This document shows, one piece after another, positions 17,478 to 27,362 of a stretch of 58,283 nucleotides of DNA (the first letter of the stretch is position 1; every line of letters starts with the position of its first letter). The stretch is from the NCBI GenBank assembly GCA_020442185.1, contig JAGRKS010000001.1, positions 1 through 58,283 of the forward strand, written 5' to 3'. Made by a program: the position numbers and the translations under genes. A model generated the notes under the pieces. It was not told where the DNA came from. It saw nothing but the letters and a program-made list of their open reading frames with translations, and searched no databases. This DNA is from Hyphomicrobiaceae bacterium (GTDB taxonomy: Bacteria; Pseudomonadota; Alphaproteobacteria; Rhizobiales; Hyphomicrobiaceae).

Positions 17478-18955
17478 CAGCCCGCTGCGCGCCGTTTGGG
17501 CATCGCGCTCACATTCTCCAGGCCAAACCGCTCGAGTTTGCCTCTCAACCCCACCCTTGACAAGCCCAGCTCCTTGGCGGCCTTCGACTTGTTCCAACGA
17601 TGGCGGATCAGTGTTTCGCGAATGATGCGGACCTCGAGTGCCGACATTCGATCCTTCAGCGTCCCCTCCATGGCGACAATGCCGCTGTCGGGCCCGTCCT
17701 CTTCCATGGGCGACGCCAGCAGGATGTGGCGTGACAGGAGGTCCGCTCCGAGTTCCGAGTTGGTTTCAGCGATAACGACCATGTGCTGGATCTCGTTCTG
17801 CAACTCGCGGATATTGCCGGGCCACGAATACCTCTGCAGGCAGTCGATCGCCTCGGCCGAAATCCCCTTGACCGGTTTGCCAAGCCGCGCGCTCGTCTTC
17901 TCCACGAGCGTGCGTGCCAGCAACGGCACGTCACATGCCCGAGAGCGCAGCGGCGGCAATTCGATCACCATTCCTGCCAGACGGTAGAACAGATCGGCGC
18001 GGAAACGCCCGGCCCGCACTTCGTCCTCGAGGTTTCGGTTTGTAGCGGCGATAACGCGTACGTCGACCTTTCGCGACTTGCCGCTGCCGACTGGCCGGAT
18101 CTCGCCCTCCTGCAGAACGCGAAGCAGCTTGACCTGGAACGCCGGCGTCACCTCGCCGATCTCGTCGAGGAATACCGTGCCGCCGTCGGCGCGTTCGAAC
18201 AGGCCGACGTGATCCTCCACAGCACCGGTGAAAGCGCCGCGCTTGTGGCCGAACAACTCGCTCTCCAGGAGCTGATCTGGAAGCGCGCCGCAGTTCTCCA
18301 CCACGAACGGCTTGTTCCACCTCAAACTCCGGTAGTGAAGCGCGCGCGCCCCGAGTTCCTTGCCCGTGCCGGAAGCCCCGCTGAGGATGATCGGAATGTC
18401 GAAGGGCGCAACCTGGTGCAATACATTGCAAACCGCGCTCATCGGGCTGCCCGTCGTCCGCACGATGCCGTCGTCGGACTCGTAGGCACGTTTAAGCGCC
18501 GTGCGTCGCTCTCCAACCACCTTGCTTGCAGCCGCCGGCGCCATTTTCAGCTCGATGGCGAGCAGCTCGTTCTCGCGCTGAAGGGCGTAGAGCCGGCAGG
18601 CGTTCTTCAAGGTCATCAGAAGCGTATCAGGATGCCATGGCTTGGTGATGTACTGATAAATTCCTGCCTCGTTGATGCCGTCGATGATGTCGTGAGAGTC
18701 CGTGTAGCCTGACACGATCATGCGGATGATCTCAGGCCAGCGAACGCGCACCGTCTTCAAGAACTCGACGCCGGACTGGTCGGGCATCCGCTGATCGCAC
18801 AGGATTACTTGTATCCACTCCTTTTCCAGAATCCGACTGGCCTCTGCGACCGTGCTCGCGGTGTGGACCTCGAAATCGCTTCCGAGTATCCGCGCCAGGG
18901 ATTCGAGCGAGCGCACCTCGTCATCGACAACGAGAATGGTTGGGAGCTCGGTCAT
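17477..18955 (-). CDS. hupR: HupR/HoxA NtrC-family response regulator
   Basis: 492 residues in three parts. The receiver domain (1-125) has D11/D12 and phosphoacceptor D54 in VILCDQRMP. The sigma-54 activation domain has Walker A GASGTGKE (193-200; Ala replaces the usual Glu) and the sigma-54 contact loop GAFTGA (240-245). A Fis-type C-terminal HTH comes last ([20 protein letters not shown] then [16 protein letters not shown]). This is the activator of hydrogenase operons; HupR/HoxA proteins can be active unphosphorylated. Two sigma-54 promoters in this window (upstream of hupS and hupD) are its likely targets. ATGA overlap with hypX. Confidence 0.95.
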   Translation of the reverse strand: MTELPTILVVDDEVRSLESLARILGSDFEVHTASTVAEASRILEKEWIQVILCDQRMPDQSGVEFLKTVRVRWPEIIRMIVSGYTDSHDIIDGINEAGIYQYITKPWHPDTLLMTLKNACRLYALQRENELLAIELKMAPAAASKVVGERRTALKRAYESDDGIVRTTGSPMSAVCNVLHQVAPFDIPIILSGASGTGKELGARALHYRSLRWNKPFVVENCGALPDQLLESELFGHKRGAFTGAVEDHVGLFERADGGTVFLDEIGEVTPAFQVKLLRVLQEGEIRPVGSGKSRKVDVRVIAATNRNLEDEVRAGRFRADLFYRLAGMVIELPPLRSRACDVPLLARTLVEKTSARLGKPVKGISAEAIDCLQRYSWPGNIRELQNEIQHMVVIAETNSELGADLLSRHILLASPMEEDGPDSGIVAMEGTLKDRMSALEVRIIRETLIRHRWNKSKAAKELGLSRVGLRGKLERFGLENVSAMPKRRAAG

Positions 18956-20658
18956 TGCGCGGCCTCCTCGACGACTGCCGTCGTGCGCCAGGACCTGTCC
19001 CGATGACGCGCGATCGTCAGGGGCGTTCGCGACTTCGGGATCTTGTGGACGAAGTTGTATCGGGCAACGTGATAGCTGGGATCGAAGCCATAGAAATTAC
19101 GACGCATCCGCTGGAGTTCCTCGGTGCGATAGGCCGACAGCGGTTTTGCAGCCTCGTCCGCTTCGCGCTGCCGACGCTTGCCGGCCAATAGCTCCGGAAG
19201 GTCCGGGGCCGATGCGATCTCGCGCGCCAACACCGCGACAGTTCGCGCAAATTCGCTGCGATCGACGTCGACGATCTTGTTTGCAAGACCCAGGCGCACC
19301 GCCTCGCGCGCACCCATCGGCAGCCGCCGCTGCATGATCGCCCGCGCCCGTTCCTCGCCGACGTGCTTCGGCAGCAGATAGGTCCACAGCTCCGATCCGT
19401 AGAGATTGCCCATATCCTTGTAGTGCGGATTGAGAACGACGCCGCGACGCAGCCATACCTCGTCGGCACAGCGTGCCAGGAAGACGCCACCTGCACCCGC
19501 GTTCCCGCACATGGCAGAAACGACGAGCTGATCGGTGGCCCTCACGATACGCGTTGCCAGATCGTCGATGGCGTTGATGTTGGCCCAGGACTGATCCGCC
19601 GGACTGGCCGCTGCTTCGATCTCGTTCAGGTCGAGACCGTTCGACCAGAAGTCCGCCCCCCCCATGAGGACGATCACTCTTGCCGAACTCTGGCTTGCCG
19701 CTTCGAAGGCAGCCAATAGTTGCTCGCATGCCTTGACGCCCATAGCGCCGTTATGGAGAGGGAAGTGCAGATAGCCGACGCCGTCGCTTTCCTCGTACCA
19801 GATGTCACAAGGCCCTTGAATGAGCGGCACGTGCGCTATGGAATCTGCAAGAAGGCGCGCCGCCGGCAGCTTGATCGCCTTGGCCTCGGCAAACCGCGCA
19901 TGACCGATCCACACCGCACCATCACGCGTTGCACGCAGTATCATACGATCGGAACGGCCGATCACCTCCCCTGGCGCTGCTCCGACGCTTTCGAGATCCG
20001 CGCGGCTTGCATTGAACAGAAATAGGTCGCGGCCGCCGATCCGGTCACGCACCCCCGGCGTGCCATCCGCCGAGGCGATCTTGCGCAACACCGCGTCGGT
20101 ATCATCGCGCTGCCAGTCGATCTCCCTGTCCTTCCGCGAAACCGGTCCTCTCCATTGAGGTTCGATATCCGCAAGTACGCTCCGGTCCGGCGGCTGACAC
20201 ACGCCATTCTCGAAGCAGGCCACGGCCTCGGCCACAGCCTGCGCGGCGCCCTCCGTCACCTCGTTGCGATAGAGGCTCGACTTCGTTGCCTGGCGCATCG
20301 CGAACGACCTCCACGCCCAGACCGGACCGGCGTCCATCTCGCCGGTTGCCTGGAGAACGGTAACGCCCCATTCGCGCCGACCATCGAGGATCGCCCAGTC
20401 GAGCGAGGCCGGACCACGATCACCCGGAGGTCCGGGGTGTACGATCAGGCAGGGCAGCTTGCTCCAGACCTCCGCGGGAATGGCGCGTTTCAGAAAGGGA
20501 GCGACAACAAGATCCGGCGTGAAGATCTGGACCGCCTCGATGGTTATCGCATCGTTGATGTCGAATTCCACCGCAACGTTGTGACCGGCCTCGACCAGCT
20601 CCACGAACAGGCGCTGCGTCAGTGAGTTGAAACTGTGGCTCAACAGAAGGATGCGCAT
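18952..20658 (-). CDS. hypX: HypX/HoxX, formyltransferase-like/crotonase-like protein for CO ligand synthesis
   Basis: 568 residues in two modules. The N-terminal half is formyl-tetrahydrofolate-transferase-like: MRILLLSHSFNSLTQRLFVEL, then HPGPPGDRGPASLDWAILDG with the conserved HPGxxGDRG. The C-terminal half (about 275-568) is enoyl-CoA-hydratase-like (VGYLHFPLHNGAMG, VIVLMGGADFWSNGLDLNEIE, SAMCGNAGAGGVFLA). HypX makes the active-site CO from formyl-THF via formyl-CoA under aerobic conditions, so it goes with use of hydrogenase in air. It lies 18 bases after hypE and overlaps hupR. Confidence 0.95.
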   Translation of the reverse strand: MRILLLSHSFNSLTQRLFVELVEAGHNVAVEFDINDAITIEAVQIFTPDLVVAPFLKRAIPAEVWSKLPCLIVHPGPPGDRGPASLDWAILDGRREWGVTVLQATGEMDAGPVWAWRSFAMRQATKSSLYRNEVTEGAAQAVAEAVACFENGVCQPPDRSVLADIEPQWRGPVSRKDREIDWQRDDTDAVLRKIASADGTPGVRDRIGGRDLFLFNASRADLESVGAAPGEVIGRSDRMILRATRDGAVWIGHARFAEAKAIKLPAARLLADSIAHVPLIQGPCDIWYEESDGVGYLHFPLHNGAMGVKACEQLLAAFEAASQSSARVIVLMGGADFWSNGLDLNEIEAAASPADQSWANINAIDDLATRIVRATDQLVVSAMCGNAGAGGVFLARCADEVWLRRGVVLNPHYKDMGNLYGSELWTYLLPKHVGEERARAIMQRRLPMGAREAVRLGLANKIVDVDRSEFARTVAVLAREIASAPDLPELLAGKRRQREADEAAKPLSAYRTEELQRMRRNFYGFDPSYHVARYNFVHKIPKSRTPLTIARHRDRSWRTTAVVEEAAQ

Positions 20659-20676
20659 GGGCTTGTCCGTCCTAAA

Positions 20677-21717
20677 TCAGCAGATCCGCGGCAATTGCTC
20701 TCCGGCGAGATAGTCGACCACGCGCGCTCCACCGAAATTGGTTCGCATCTGCACCATCGCGTGAGTGTCTTCGACAACCGTTCCGATGATGGCGGCATCG
20801 CGTCCCAAGGCGTGCGTACGCATCACCGTCAGAACATGCTGGGCATCGGCCGCATCACAGATGGCCAGCAGTTTGCCCTCATTGGCCACATACAGCGGAT
20901 CGAGCCCCAGCAGTTCGCAGGCGGCTGCAACGTCGCGTTTCATCGGTATGGCCCGCTCTTCGAGTACCATCCCGACCTGTGATTGCTTGGCGATCTCATT
21001 AAGCGTTGCCGCGAGCCCACCTCGCGTTGGATCGCGCAACACCTTGATGCCAGGAACAGCCGCCAACATGACATCGACCAGCCCATTGAGTGCGGCTGTG
21101 TCAGAGCTTATCGCCGTCTCGAATTCCAGATTCTCCCGCTTGGAAAGTATGGCAACGCCATGGTCGCCGATCGTACCCGATACGATGATGGCATTCCCGG
21201 GCCTCGCCCGATCGCCCGACAGCCTGACACCTTCGGGAACCACTCCGATGCCGGTTGTGGTGATGAAGATGCCATCGCCTTTGCCCTGCTCGACGACCTT
21301 GGTATCGCCGGTCACGATCTCCACACCCGCATCTCGCGCGGCGGCCGCCATCGACATTACGATCCGCTCCAGATCGGCGAGTGGAAATCCCTCCTCGATG
21401 ATAAAGCCCGCCGACATGTAGAGCGGCCGCGCACCCATCATGGCGACATCATTGACTGTGCCGTGGACAGCAAGACAGCCGATATCGCCACCAGGAAAGA
21501 ACAATGGCGAGATGACATGTCCGTCGGTCGACATGACGACGCGGCCTGGCGGCAGATCGACGACAGCGCCGTCATTGCCCTCGGCAAGATGCGCGTTCCC
21601 GAGATGCCGATGAAACAGATCGCGGATCAAATCGGTCATCGCGCGGCCGCCGCCGCCATGCGTCATGTCGATGGAGCCGTGTCGATGCGGGGGAAGGGCG
21701 GGGGGAATCGCGTTCAT
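20677..21717 (-). CDS. hypE: HypE, hydrogenase cyanide-ligand synthesis protein
   Basis: 346 residues of the PurM/AIR-synthetase fold. It has the DGAVVDLPPGRVVMSTDGHV opening, FPGGDIGCLAVHGTVNDVAM, GDTKVVEQGKGDGIF and GVLRDPTRGGLAATLNEIA-type motifs (here VLRDPTRGGLAATLNEIA). The protein ends in PRIC, whose terminal Cys is carbamoylated by HypF and dehydrated to the thiocyanate passed to HypC-HypD. Start 21717 overlaps the hypD stop by four bases and has AGGAGG upstream; the open frame upstream of it overlaps hypD and is not used. Confidence 0.95.
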   Translation of the reverse strand: MNAIPPALPPHRHGSIDMTHGGGGRAMTDLIRDLFHRHLGNAHLAEGNDGAVVDLPPGRVVMSTDGHVISPLFFPGGDIGCLAVHGTVNDVAMMGARPLYMSAGFIIEEGFPLADLERIVMSMAAAARDAGVEIVTGDTKVVEQGKGDGIFITTTGIGVVPEGVRLSGDRARPGNAIIVSGTIGDHGVAILSKRENLEFETAISSDTAALNGLVDVMLAAVPGIKVLRDPTRGGLAATLNEIAKQSQVGMVLEERAIPMKRDVAAACELLGLDPLYVANEGKLLAICDAADAQHVLTVMRTHALGRDAAIIGTVVEDTHAMVQMRTNFGGARVVDYLAGEQLPRIC

Positions 21718-22874
21718 GCCACCACGTCCTCCTGATAGGCGTCTGCGGTAGTCTGGTTGCGGAAGCGACCATAGGTCCAGTAGGCTGCACATGCGCCTTC
21801 CGATGAGACCATGCAGGAGCCCATCGGGTTGTCCGGCGTACATACGGTGCCGAACAGCTTGCAATCGGTCGGCTTCTTGACCCCCCGCAGGATTGCCGGG
21901 CACTCACACGACTTGACCTCGCGCGATGCCTTCTCGCTCAGCTGAAACCGCTTCTCGGCATCGAACTCGGCAAAATCGGCACGGATCCTGAGCGCGCTGT
22001 AGGGCACGCTGCCGAGCCCGCGCCATTCGAAACTCTCTCGCAGCTCGAAGACATCACCGACGAGCGCCTGCGCCTTCGTATTGCCCTCACGGCTGACGAC
22101 GCGCGTGTATTCGTTCTCGACCTCGTGACGCCCTTCGTTGACCTGACGGATCAGCATCAACGTCGACTGCATCACGTCGAGCGGCTCGAATCCGGCTATT
22201 ACGACAGGCTTCTGGAACTCTTCGGCGAAGAATTCATATGGCTCCGATCCTATGACCGATGAAACGTGGGACGGCCCGAGGAAGCCGTCGATCCTGACGG
22301 TACCGAGATCGCGGACTTCGGGTGATTGCAGGATGTTCTGAATCGCCGCCGGGGTCAGCACGTGGTTGCAGAAGACCGAAAAGTTCGACAATCCCTCTCG
22401 GCGAGCCTGCACCAGGGCCACCGCTGTCGGCGGTGTCGTCGTCTCGAAACCAATGGCGAAGAAGACAACCTGACGATCCGGATTCTGGCGCGCGATCCGC
22501 AGGGCATCCTGAGTGGAATAGACCATTCGGATGTCGGCACCGTCCGCCTTGGCCCGGATCAGGCTGCGCTGCTTGGTTCCGGGAACACGCATCATGTCGC
22601 CGTAGGTGCACAAGATGACCTGATATCGCTCCGCCAGTTCCACCGCATCGTCGAGACGGCGCACCGGCAGGACGCAAACCGGACAGCCCGGCCCATGTAC
22701 GAAGTGCACATTCGCGGGCATCAGATCCTGAACGCCATAGCGAAAAATCGCGTGCGTATGCCCGCCGCAGAACTCCATCAGATGATAGTCGCGACCCGTC
22801 TGCGCCTCGCGCGCAATCGCTCCGGCTACCATTTCCGCAAGGTCGCGCTGGCGGAACTCATCAATGTACTTCAT
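21714..22874 (-). CDS. hypD: HypD, Fe(CN)2CO assembly scaffold
   Basis: 386 residues, full length. Conserved motifs are MEFCGGHTHAIFRYG, HGPGCPVCVLP, FFAIGFETTTPPTA and FCNHVLTPAAIQNIL. The C-terminal 4Fe-4S and thiol region is CECPAILRGVKKPTDCKLFG then CTPDNPMGSCMVSSEGACAAY. HypD binds HypC and collects the iron with its two cyanides and CO. The start overlaps the hypC stop (ATGA) and the end overlaps hypE, so the three are translated in series. Confidence 0.96.
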   Translation of the reverse strand: MKYIDEFRQRDLAEMVAGAIAREAQTGRDYHLMEFCGGHTHAIFRYGVQDLMPANVHFVHGPGCPVCVLPVRRLDDAVELAERYQVILCTYGDMMRVPGTKQRSLIRAKADGADIRMVYSTQDALRIARQNPDRQVVFFAIGFETTTPPTAVALVQARREGLSNFSVFCNHVLTPAAIQNILQSPEVRDLGTVRIDGFLGPSHVSSVIGSEPYEFFAEEFQKPVVIAGFEPLDVMQSTLMLIRQVNEGRHEVENEYTRVVSREGNTKAQALVGDVFELRESFEWRGLGSVPYSALRIRADFAEFDAEKRFQLSEKASREVKSCECPAILRGVKKPTDCKLFGTVCTPDNPMGSCMVSSEGACAAYWTYGRFRNQTTADAYQEDVVA

Positions 22875-23125
22875 GCTTCCGCACCCTTGATCTCTGCAAG
22901 TTCCTCAGCAAGTACGCCGGCCTCGGCCATCATGGACAGCGTGCGTTCGGCTTCCTCCTCGCTGACCTTGTGCAGCGCGTAGCCGACATGAACCAGAACG
23001 TAGTCGCCAACAGCCACGTCATCGACGAGCGCCAGCGAAATCTTCTTCCTGACGCCTTCCAACGCAACGGTCGCCAAATCGTCGGCTTCGAGCGAAACCA
23101 CACGGGCTGGCAGAGCAAGGCACAT
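22871..23125 (-). CDS. hypC: HypC hydrogenase maturation chaperone
   Basis: 84 residues. MCLALPARV with the essential Cys2 opens the protein, followed by VGDYVLVHVGYALHKV and an acidic C-terminal helix. HypC carries the Fe(CN)2CO unit from HypD to the hydrogenase large subunit. A GAGGAGGAG ribosome binding site lies just before ATG 23125. The open frame extends about 110 codons upstream inside hypB and is not the gene. A paralogue, HupF, is encoded at 28589-28900. Confidence 0.96.
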   Translation of the reverse strand: MCLALPARVVSLEADDLATVALEGVRKKISLALVDDVAVGDYVLVHVGYALHKVSEEEAERTLSMMAEAGVLAEELAEIKGAEA

Positions 23126-23136
23126 GGTTCTCCTCC

Positions 23137-24102
23137 TCAGATCGCCGGGGTTACGGTGGTCTCGTTGCTGACCTTCTCTAGTGCGAGGGCGGCCTCGATC
23201 CAAGCAATCCAGCGCTCGAGTCCCGCACCGCTTCGCGCCGAAACCTCGAGCACTTTCACCGCCGGGTTGACCTTGCGCATGTTGCCTACCGCCTGGGCGA
23301 TGTCGAAATCGAGATGCGGCAACAGGTCGATCTTGTTGACGAGTATGAGGTCTGCGGCTGCGAACATGTCGGGATATTTGAGCGGCTTGTCCTCGCCCTC
23401 CGTCACCGAAAGGATCACGACCTTGTAGGCCTCGCCCAGATCGAAGGCCGCCGGACAAACGAGATTTCCCACGTTCTCGATAAACAGGATCGAGCCGGGC
23501 GCTGGCGACAAATCCTCCAGCGCATGACCGACCATGTGACCGTCGAGATGGCAGCCCTTGCCCGTGTTGATCTGGATGGCCGGAACACCGGTCTCGCGAA
23601 TGCGGGCGGCATCTGCGCTGGTTTGCTGGTCACCCTCGATGACGGCAATCGCGAACCGGTCCTTCAATCGCTTGATCGTTTCGACGAGAAGCGCGGTCTT
23701 GCCCGAGCCCGGGCTCGACAGCAAATTCAACGCCAGCATTCCGCGTTCGGCGAAGACAGCGCGGTTGGCTGCCGCATAGGCGTTGTTCTTGGCCAGGATA
23801 TCCTGCTCGATCTGAATGAGCCTGGTTTGGCTCACGCCGGCAACACTGACACCGGCTGCGCCGGCACCGTAGTGGTGATGATCGACGCCGGCCCCGTGAT
23901 CATGGCCACCTCCGTGATCATGGTGATGGCCATGACCATGATGATTGTGGTGGTGATGGCTGTGGTCGTGGTGGTGATGGCTGTGGCCCGGACCATGCCC
24001 TCCTTGTTGGGGCGCACCCGCATCGATATCTGCACCCTTAGCCTCACCGGCTCGGCCTTCGATCTTGACGTTTCCATCGCTGCATCCGCAAACCGTGCAC
24101 AT
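23137..24102 (-). CDS. hypB: HypB, nickel-insertion GTPase with His-rich domain
   Basis: 321 residues. The N-terminal CTVCGC is the high-affinity nickel motif. Residues 36-77 carry 23 histidines, the nickel-storage tract seen in rhizobial HypB. The G domain follows, with P-loop SSPGSGKT (128-135), [24 protein letters not shown] (metal site Cys/His), [12 protein letters not shown] and NKIDLLPH. It inserts nickel together with HypA and may buffer the metal. Start 24102 overlaps the hypA stop (TGATG). The upstream open frame lies inside hypA and is not used. Confidence 0.96.
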   Translation of the reverse strand: MCTVCGCSDGNVKIEGRAGEAKGADIDAGAPQQGGHGPGHSHHHHDHSHHHHNHHGHGHHHDHGGGHDHGAGVDHHHYGAGAAGVSVAGVSQTRLIQIEQDILAKNNAYAAANRAVFAERGMLALNLLSSPGSGKTALLVETIKRLKDRFAIAVIEGDQQTSADAARIRETGVPAIQINTGKGCHLDGHMVGHALEDLSPAPGSILFIENVGNLVCPAAFDLGEAYKVVILSVTEGEDKPLKYPDMFAAADLILVNKIDLLPHLDFDIAQAVGNMRKVNPAVKVLEVSARSGAGLERWIAWIEAALALEKVSNETTVTPAI

Positions 24103-24443
24103 CACTCGACCTCCAGCTCCTTGATCCTCAACTCCTCGCCCGCGGTCACCTGAAGCTGATACGAGCCACAAACTCCGCAGGCATCGAACCTTGCCGCGAT
24201 AGCCACGATCTGGGCGCACTGCAGGCACCACGCCTCGGCGGGACATTCGATGATCTCCAACTTGGCACCATCGGCAACAGAGCCCCGCATCACGACGTCG
24301 AACCCGAATCGCAAAGCCTCCACCTCCACGCCCGATAACGGGCCGACTTCGAGGCTGACCCTCGCGACTCGCGAAAAGTTTTGCAGCCTCGACTGCTCCT
24401 CCAGGGTGCAGCGGATGCTCTCGCATAGCGACATCTCGTGCAT
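24102..24443 (-). CDS. hypA: HypA nickel/zinc metallochaperone
   Basis: 113 residues. [10 protein letters not shown] opens the protein, with His2 of the nickel site. The zinc-finger cysteines appear as CLQC and CGVC, about 20 residues apart (between roughly residues 73 and 92). HypA hands nickel to the large subunit with HypB. Start 24443 is the conserved MHEMSL and overlaps the hupK stop; an in-frame ATG ten codons upstream lies within hupK and is rejected. Confidence 0.95.
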   Translation of the reverse strand: MHEMSLCESIRCTLEEQSRLQNFSRVARVSLEVGPLSGVEVEALRFGFDVVMRGSVADGAKLEIIECPAEAWCLQCAQIVAIAARFDACGVCGSYQLQVTAGEELRIKELEVE

Positions 24444-25621
24444 CAGTGAATCCTCACGCTGTAGGCGACGCACGGATCGATCGCGTCGACCATCAACTCG
24501 GCGAGAATTTGCGCGTCCTCACCGTATTCGCTGGCGATTCTTTCAACTGCGCGTCCAGCCACGCCGTCCACATCGAAATTCCACCGGGTCGGCGCCAGCA
24601 CGCGATAGCGCGAGATGCGACCATCCTCCATGGAAGCCACGTGCATCAGCGTACCGCGCGCAGCAGCGACTTCACCCATTCCAACTGCCTCAGCCAGCCT
24701 CCGACCCGCATAGGGCGCAACCCGCCCGCGGATGAGTTCACGCATGCGAGACGGCAACCCGGCCAGTTCGATCAGGCGTGCTGTCAGGCGATCCATGAGC
24801 CCGTGCACCGCCTTGTCGTTGGCGTTGCACCCATTGGCGTTGGTGGCCCCGGCGAGTCGCCGATCGGTCGCATGCCGCGCCAACATTGTAGTTTCAGGAG
24901 CCATCGATCCACGATCCAACGGCAACGCGTGCATTCCTCCGGCCTCGAACCAGTTCAGAACGCTATGTCCATCGAGCGGTGCGAGCCTGTGCAGCTGGAC
25001 GGAGCCGGCTTCCGCCATCCCCTGGGAATAAATGCGGTGCAGAAGCCGGGCAGCCGGCGTACGCCCGGCCGCGGCCCAATTGCGCACATCGTTAGCATCC
25101 TCGCGCTCTTGCCACCGCTCGATCGGTTCGCCGAAGACGAGATCGGCAACGAGTGTCTCAGCCGCATCCACGACACGCAGTGCACGATCGCCGGCAAGGC
25201 TCCGAGCCAGGCCTGCGTCAAGCGGCCCACCACGCGATTGCAATGCCGACTCCAACTCCGGCACCAGGCGCATAAGCGGCGGCAAACGACCGCGATCGGC
25301 CCTCTCGCCCAGCAGTCTTGGCCAATCGAGCGCTATTCTCAGAGTGTTCTCCCGAAGACTCTCCATTTCGGTGAGGCATTGCATGGCCGCACGAATTTCA
25401 CTCGCACACTTTCGTCCTTGCGCAGCATCGAGTGCCAGATGAGCGGCATGCGACTGCGCCTTACCGCAGAGAGAGAAGAGCGCTGGAACAATCGCCCGAA
25501 CTTCGCCAGGGGTCTTGCCTGCAAGGACACGCGCGACATCGCCAGCCTGCGTGAAGGATATCCGCACGACAGGTGCCGCGCCGAGCGTGACATCGATCAG
25601 GACCCGACCTTCAACGCTCAC
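24443..25621 (-). CDS. hupK: HupK hydrogenase assembly protein
   Basis: 392 residues from a GTG start with GGAGGGG four bases upstream, overlapping the end of hupJ by 11 bases. HupK resembles a degenerate hydrogenase large subunit. It keeps [21 protein letters not shown] and WNFDVDG near the end. The final [11 protein letters not shown] retains the first Cys, but Tyr replaces the second Cys of the large-subunit DPCxxC motif. The N-terminal nickel motif is absent. It probably acts as a scaffold during aerobic HupL maturation. The frame is open further upstream but runs inside hupJ. Confidence 0.9.
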   Translation of the reverse strand: MSVEGRVLIDVTLGAAPVVRISFTQAGDVARVLAGKTPGEVRAIVPALFSLCGKAQSHAAHLALDAAQGRKCASEIRAAMQCLTEMESLRENTLRIALDWPRLLGERADRGRLPPLMRLVPELESALQSRGGPLDAGLARSLAGDRALRVVDAAETLVADLVFGEPIERWQEREDANDVRNWAAAGRTPAARLLHRIYSQGMAEAGSVQLHRLAPLDGHSVLNWFEAGGMHALPLDRGSMAPETTMLARHATDRRLAGATNANGCNANDKAVHGLMDRLTARLIELAGLPSRMRELIRGRVAPYAGRRLAEAVGMGEVAAARGTLMHVASMEDGRISRYRVLAPTRWNFDVDGVAGRAVERIASEYGEDAQILAELMVDAIDPCVAYSVRIH

Positions 25622-26270
25622 TTGGCCCCTCCGTTCGAATGCGTCCGAGAAGCAGACGACGGCGGCTGAGTGCGGTCGCCGGTTCGCCCGTGTCGAAGCG
25701 CCCGTCTTTTTCGGCAGCAACGGGCGCTGTATCCGTCGTTGCAGGATCGGATGCGTCGTCGCCCCGCGGGTCCATAGGCCGTTCACCGCGCCAGATCATC
25801 TCCATCCCGGCATCGGCGTCGTCATCGCTATCTCTATCGAACAATGCAGCGAGCGCCGCCTCGGCTGCCTGCACAGCGCTCTCGTGATCGGCGAATTCGA
25901 GAACAGGCGAGAACAGCGAACACATGCGATAGTGGCCGAGACCCGCCTCGAACCCCTGGATCATTTCGAAGCGGCCCGCCGGGAGCACTACAGTGGACTT
26001 GCTGCCGACCGCCGCGGGAGAGGCAGCATCCTGCGCCGGCCCCGCGGCGACCGCATCGGGGAGAAGCATGACATTCATGAACCACGGTGTCAGCAAGATG
26101 CAGAGCCATTCGGCACCGAAGCGCCGGATCCCAACGACCTCGACCCGTAGCGCGCGGTTGAGGATCGGGATGCCCGACATGCGCTCGGTCTCGATCTGTC
26201 GAAAGCACAGCTCGATGCGCGTCCTGACCGCATCAGCCACTTGGCTCTCTATGGCGCCGCTGGCATTCAT
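25611..26270 (-). CDS. hupJ: HupJ/HybE-family hydrogenase assembly chaperone
   Basis: 219 residues. The core IPILNRALRVEVVGIRRFGA followed by EWLCILLTPWFMNVMLLP, then a strand ending VLPAGRFEMIQGFE and a YRMCSLFSPVLEFADHESA segment, identify the HupJ/HybE family that assists hydrogenase assembly. The C-terminal 60 residues are low-complexity, acidic and Arg-rich, longer than in HybE. The ATG at 26270 is used. A GTG at 26282 that overlaps the hupI stop in the GTGA arrangement is an equally possible start. Confidence 0.88.
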   Translation of the reverse strand: MNASGAIESQVADAVRTRIELCFRQIETERMSGIPILNRALRVEVVGIRRFGAEWLCILLTPWFMNVMLLPDAVAAGPAQDAASPAAVGSKSTVVLPAGRFEMIQGFEAGLGHYRMCSLFSPVLEFADHESAVQAAEAALAALFDRDSDDDADAGMEMIWRGERPMDPRGDDASDPATTDTAPVAAEKDGRFDTGEPATALSRRRLLLGRIRTEGPSER

Positions 26271-26278
26271 GCTTTGCG

Positions 26279-26503
26279 TCACCCTTCTTCCACCACCATG
26301 AAGCCGCTCATCTTGCCGTCGCAGTTGGGGCAGCTCCAATGCTCGGGCAGGTCCGTGAAGGAGGTGCCGGGCGGTATCTGCCAGTATGCATCACCCTCGG
26401 TTGGATCGTAGATGTGCCAGCATATCTGGCATTCGAGCTTGGCGTGAGCGCTGATCCGCGCCGCATCGCCACCATACGAACCCTCGAAGGTCTTTGCCAT
26501 CAT
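26279..26503 (-). CDS. hupI: HupI rubredoxin
   Basis: 74 residues with the rubredoxin iron site CQIC (C25, C28) and CPNC (C58, C61), plus YDPTEGDAYWQIPPGTSFTDL between them. The roughly 20-residue N-terminal extension is usual for the hydrogenase-linked type. It protects or supports HupS maturation in the presence of oxygen. Start 26503 overlaps the hupH stop by four bases (ATGA); a second ATG follows immediately. Confidence 0.95.
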   Translation of the reverse strand: MMAKTFEGSYGGDAARISAHAKLECQICWHIYDPTEGDAYWQIPPGTSFTDLPEHWSCPNCDGKMSGFMVVEEG

Positions 26504-27342
26504 TCGTAGACCTCCAGGATTTCGCGCAGGCGTTCGGCGGAGTCCGATAGGTCCTCAGGCGCCGCGCAGACAACCTCCGGCAAGCGCGTGATCTCGATCG
26601 AGTTGAGGATCAAGGTGTCTTGGGAATTGTAGTACTGGACCCACCAGACGTTGCTCGTGCGCGTGCTCGTCACACGGCAGTTGCCATAGCCTCGCGACAG
26701 TATGGCCATATCACCCTTGCCGAGCAGCTGATCGAGCAGCGCCAAATCCTCGAGCGTGTGCGGAAGCAGCGACAGGTTGATGACGTGGGGAGCAGCATCG
26801 GAATACGCCTTGGCGATATGCTCGTTGATCTCCGGCAGCAAGGCCGGCGCATTGAAGACATTCGCAACGAAACTTTGCGGAATAGCCACCTCTTGGCGTG
26901 CGCCGGAAAAAGCGATATCGAGCATCGCCCGCGGGAAGCCGCCGACCTCGATGAGATCGGAGACGATCCGCCCCTCGTCATCGGTAACATGGACACGCCA
27001 CACACCGGCCAGCACAGACTCTTGTGCCTGATGCGTGGCACCCGCGACAATCGAAACCTCGCCCTCACCGAGCACCTGGTCGACGAACGTGCGATTGGAT
27101 TCATCGAGGTGCGTGATATCGATGACGCACGCCGCCTCGCTCTGCATCGCACCTTCGAGTGCACGCAGAGCGTCGTGCAGCGCCGCCATTCCGACCTCCC
27201 GCCCTGCCGCTTCTTCCGGCTCGGGCAGGCCCGGCACCGAGAACACGGTCATCCCCGACGGCATCGGCAGATAGTTCAGGGTGCCATCCTGTTCTTCCGG
27301 CTGGCTGCCGGGGCCGATAGGAAAACTTGAGGTTCCAGACAT
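26500..27342 (-). CDS. hupH: HupH/HyaF-family hydrogenase expression protein
   Basis: 280 residues. Family motifs include LPMPSGMTVFSVPGLPEP, LGEGEVSIVA, ESVLAGVWRV and, near the C-terminus, ILSRGYGNCRVTSTRTSNVW followed by WVQYYNSQDTLILNSIEI. HupH acts in maturation of the oxygen-tolerant hydrogenase, probably with HupG and HupI. Start 27342 (MSGTSSF) is chosen for GGAG six bases before it. An ATG at 27354 and a TTG at 27366 are alternatives. It directly follows the outer-membrane-like gene. Confidence 0.92.
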   Translation of the reverse strand: MSGTSSFPIGPGSQPEEQDGTLNYLPMPSGMTVFSVPGLPEPEEAAGREVGMAALHDALRALEGAMQSEAACVIDITHLDESNRTFVDQVLGEGEVSIVAGATHQAQESVLAGVWRVHVTDDEGRIVSDLIEVGGFPRAMLDIAFSGARQEVAIPQSFVANVFNAPALLPEINEHIAKAYSDAAPHVINLSLLPHTLEDLALLDQLLGKGDMAILSRGYGNCRVTSTRTSNVWWVQYYNSQDTLILNSIEITRLPEVVCAAPEDLSDSAERLREILEVYE

Positions 27343-27362
27343 TTCTTTCTCCATCGCCAGCT

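Noticed and set aside
16899..17987. Long plus-strand open frame across hupT and hupR
   Set aside because: Antisense to two convincing genes, with no family resemblance and no ribosome binding site.
23872..23995. DNA repeat array made of GTG/ATG triplets
   Set aside because: It is the coding sequence of the His-rich tract of HypB, not a separate repeat element.
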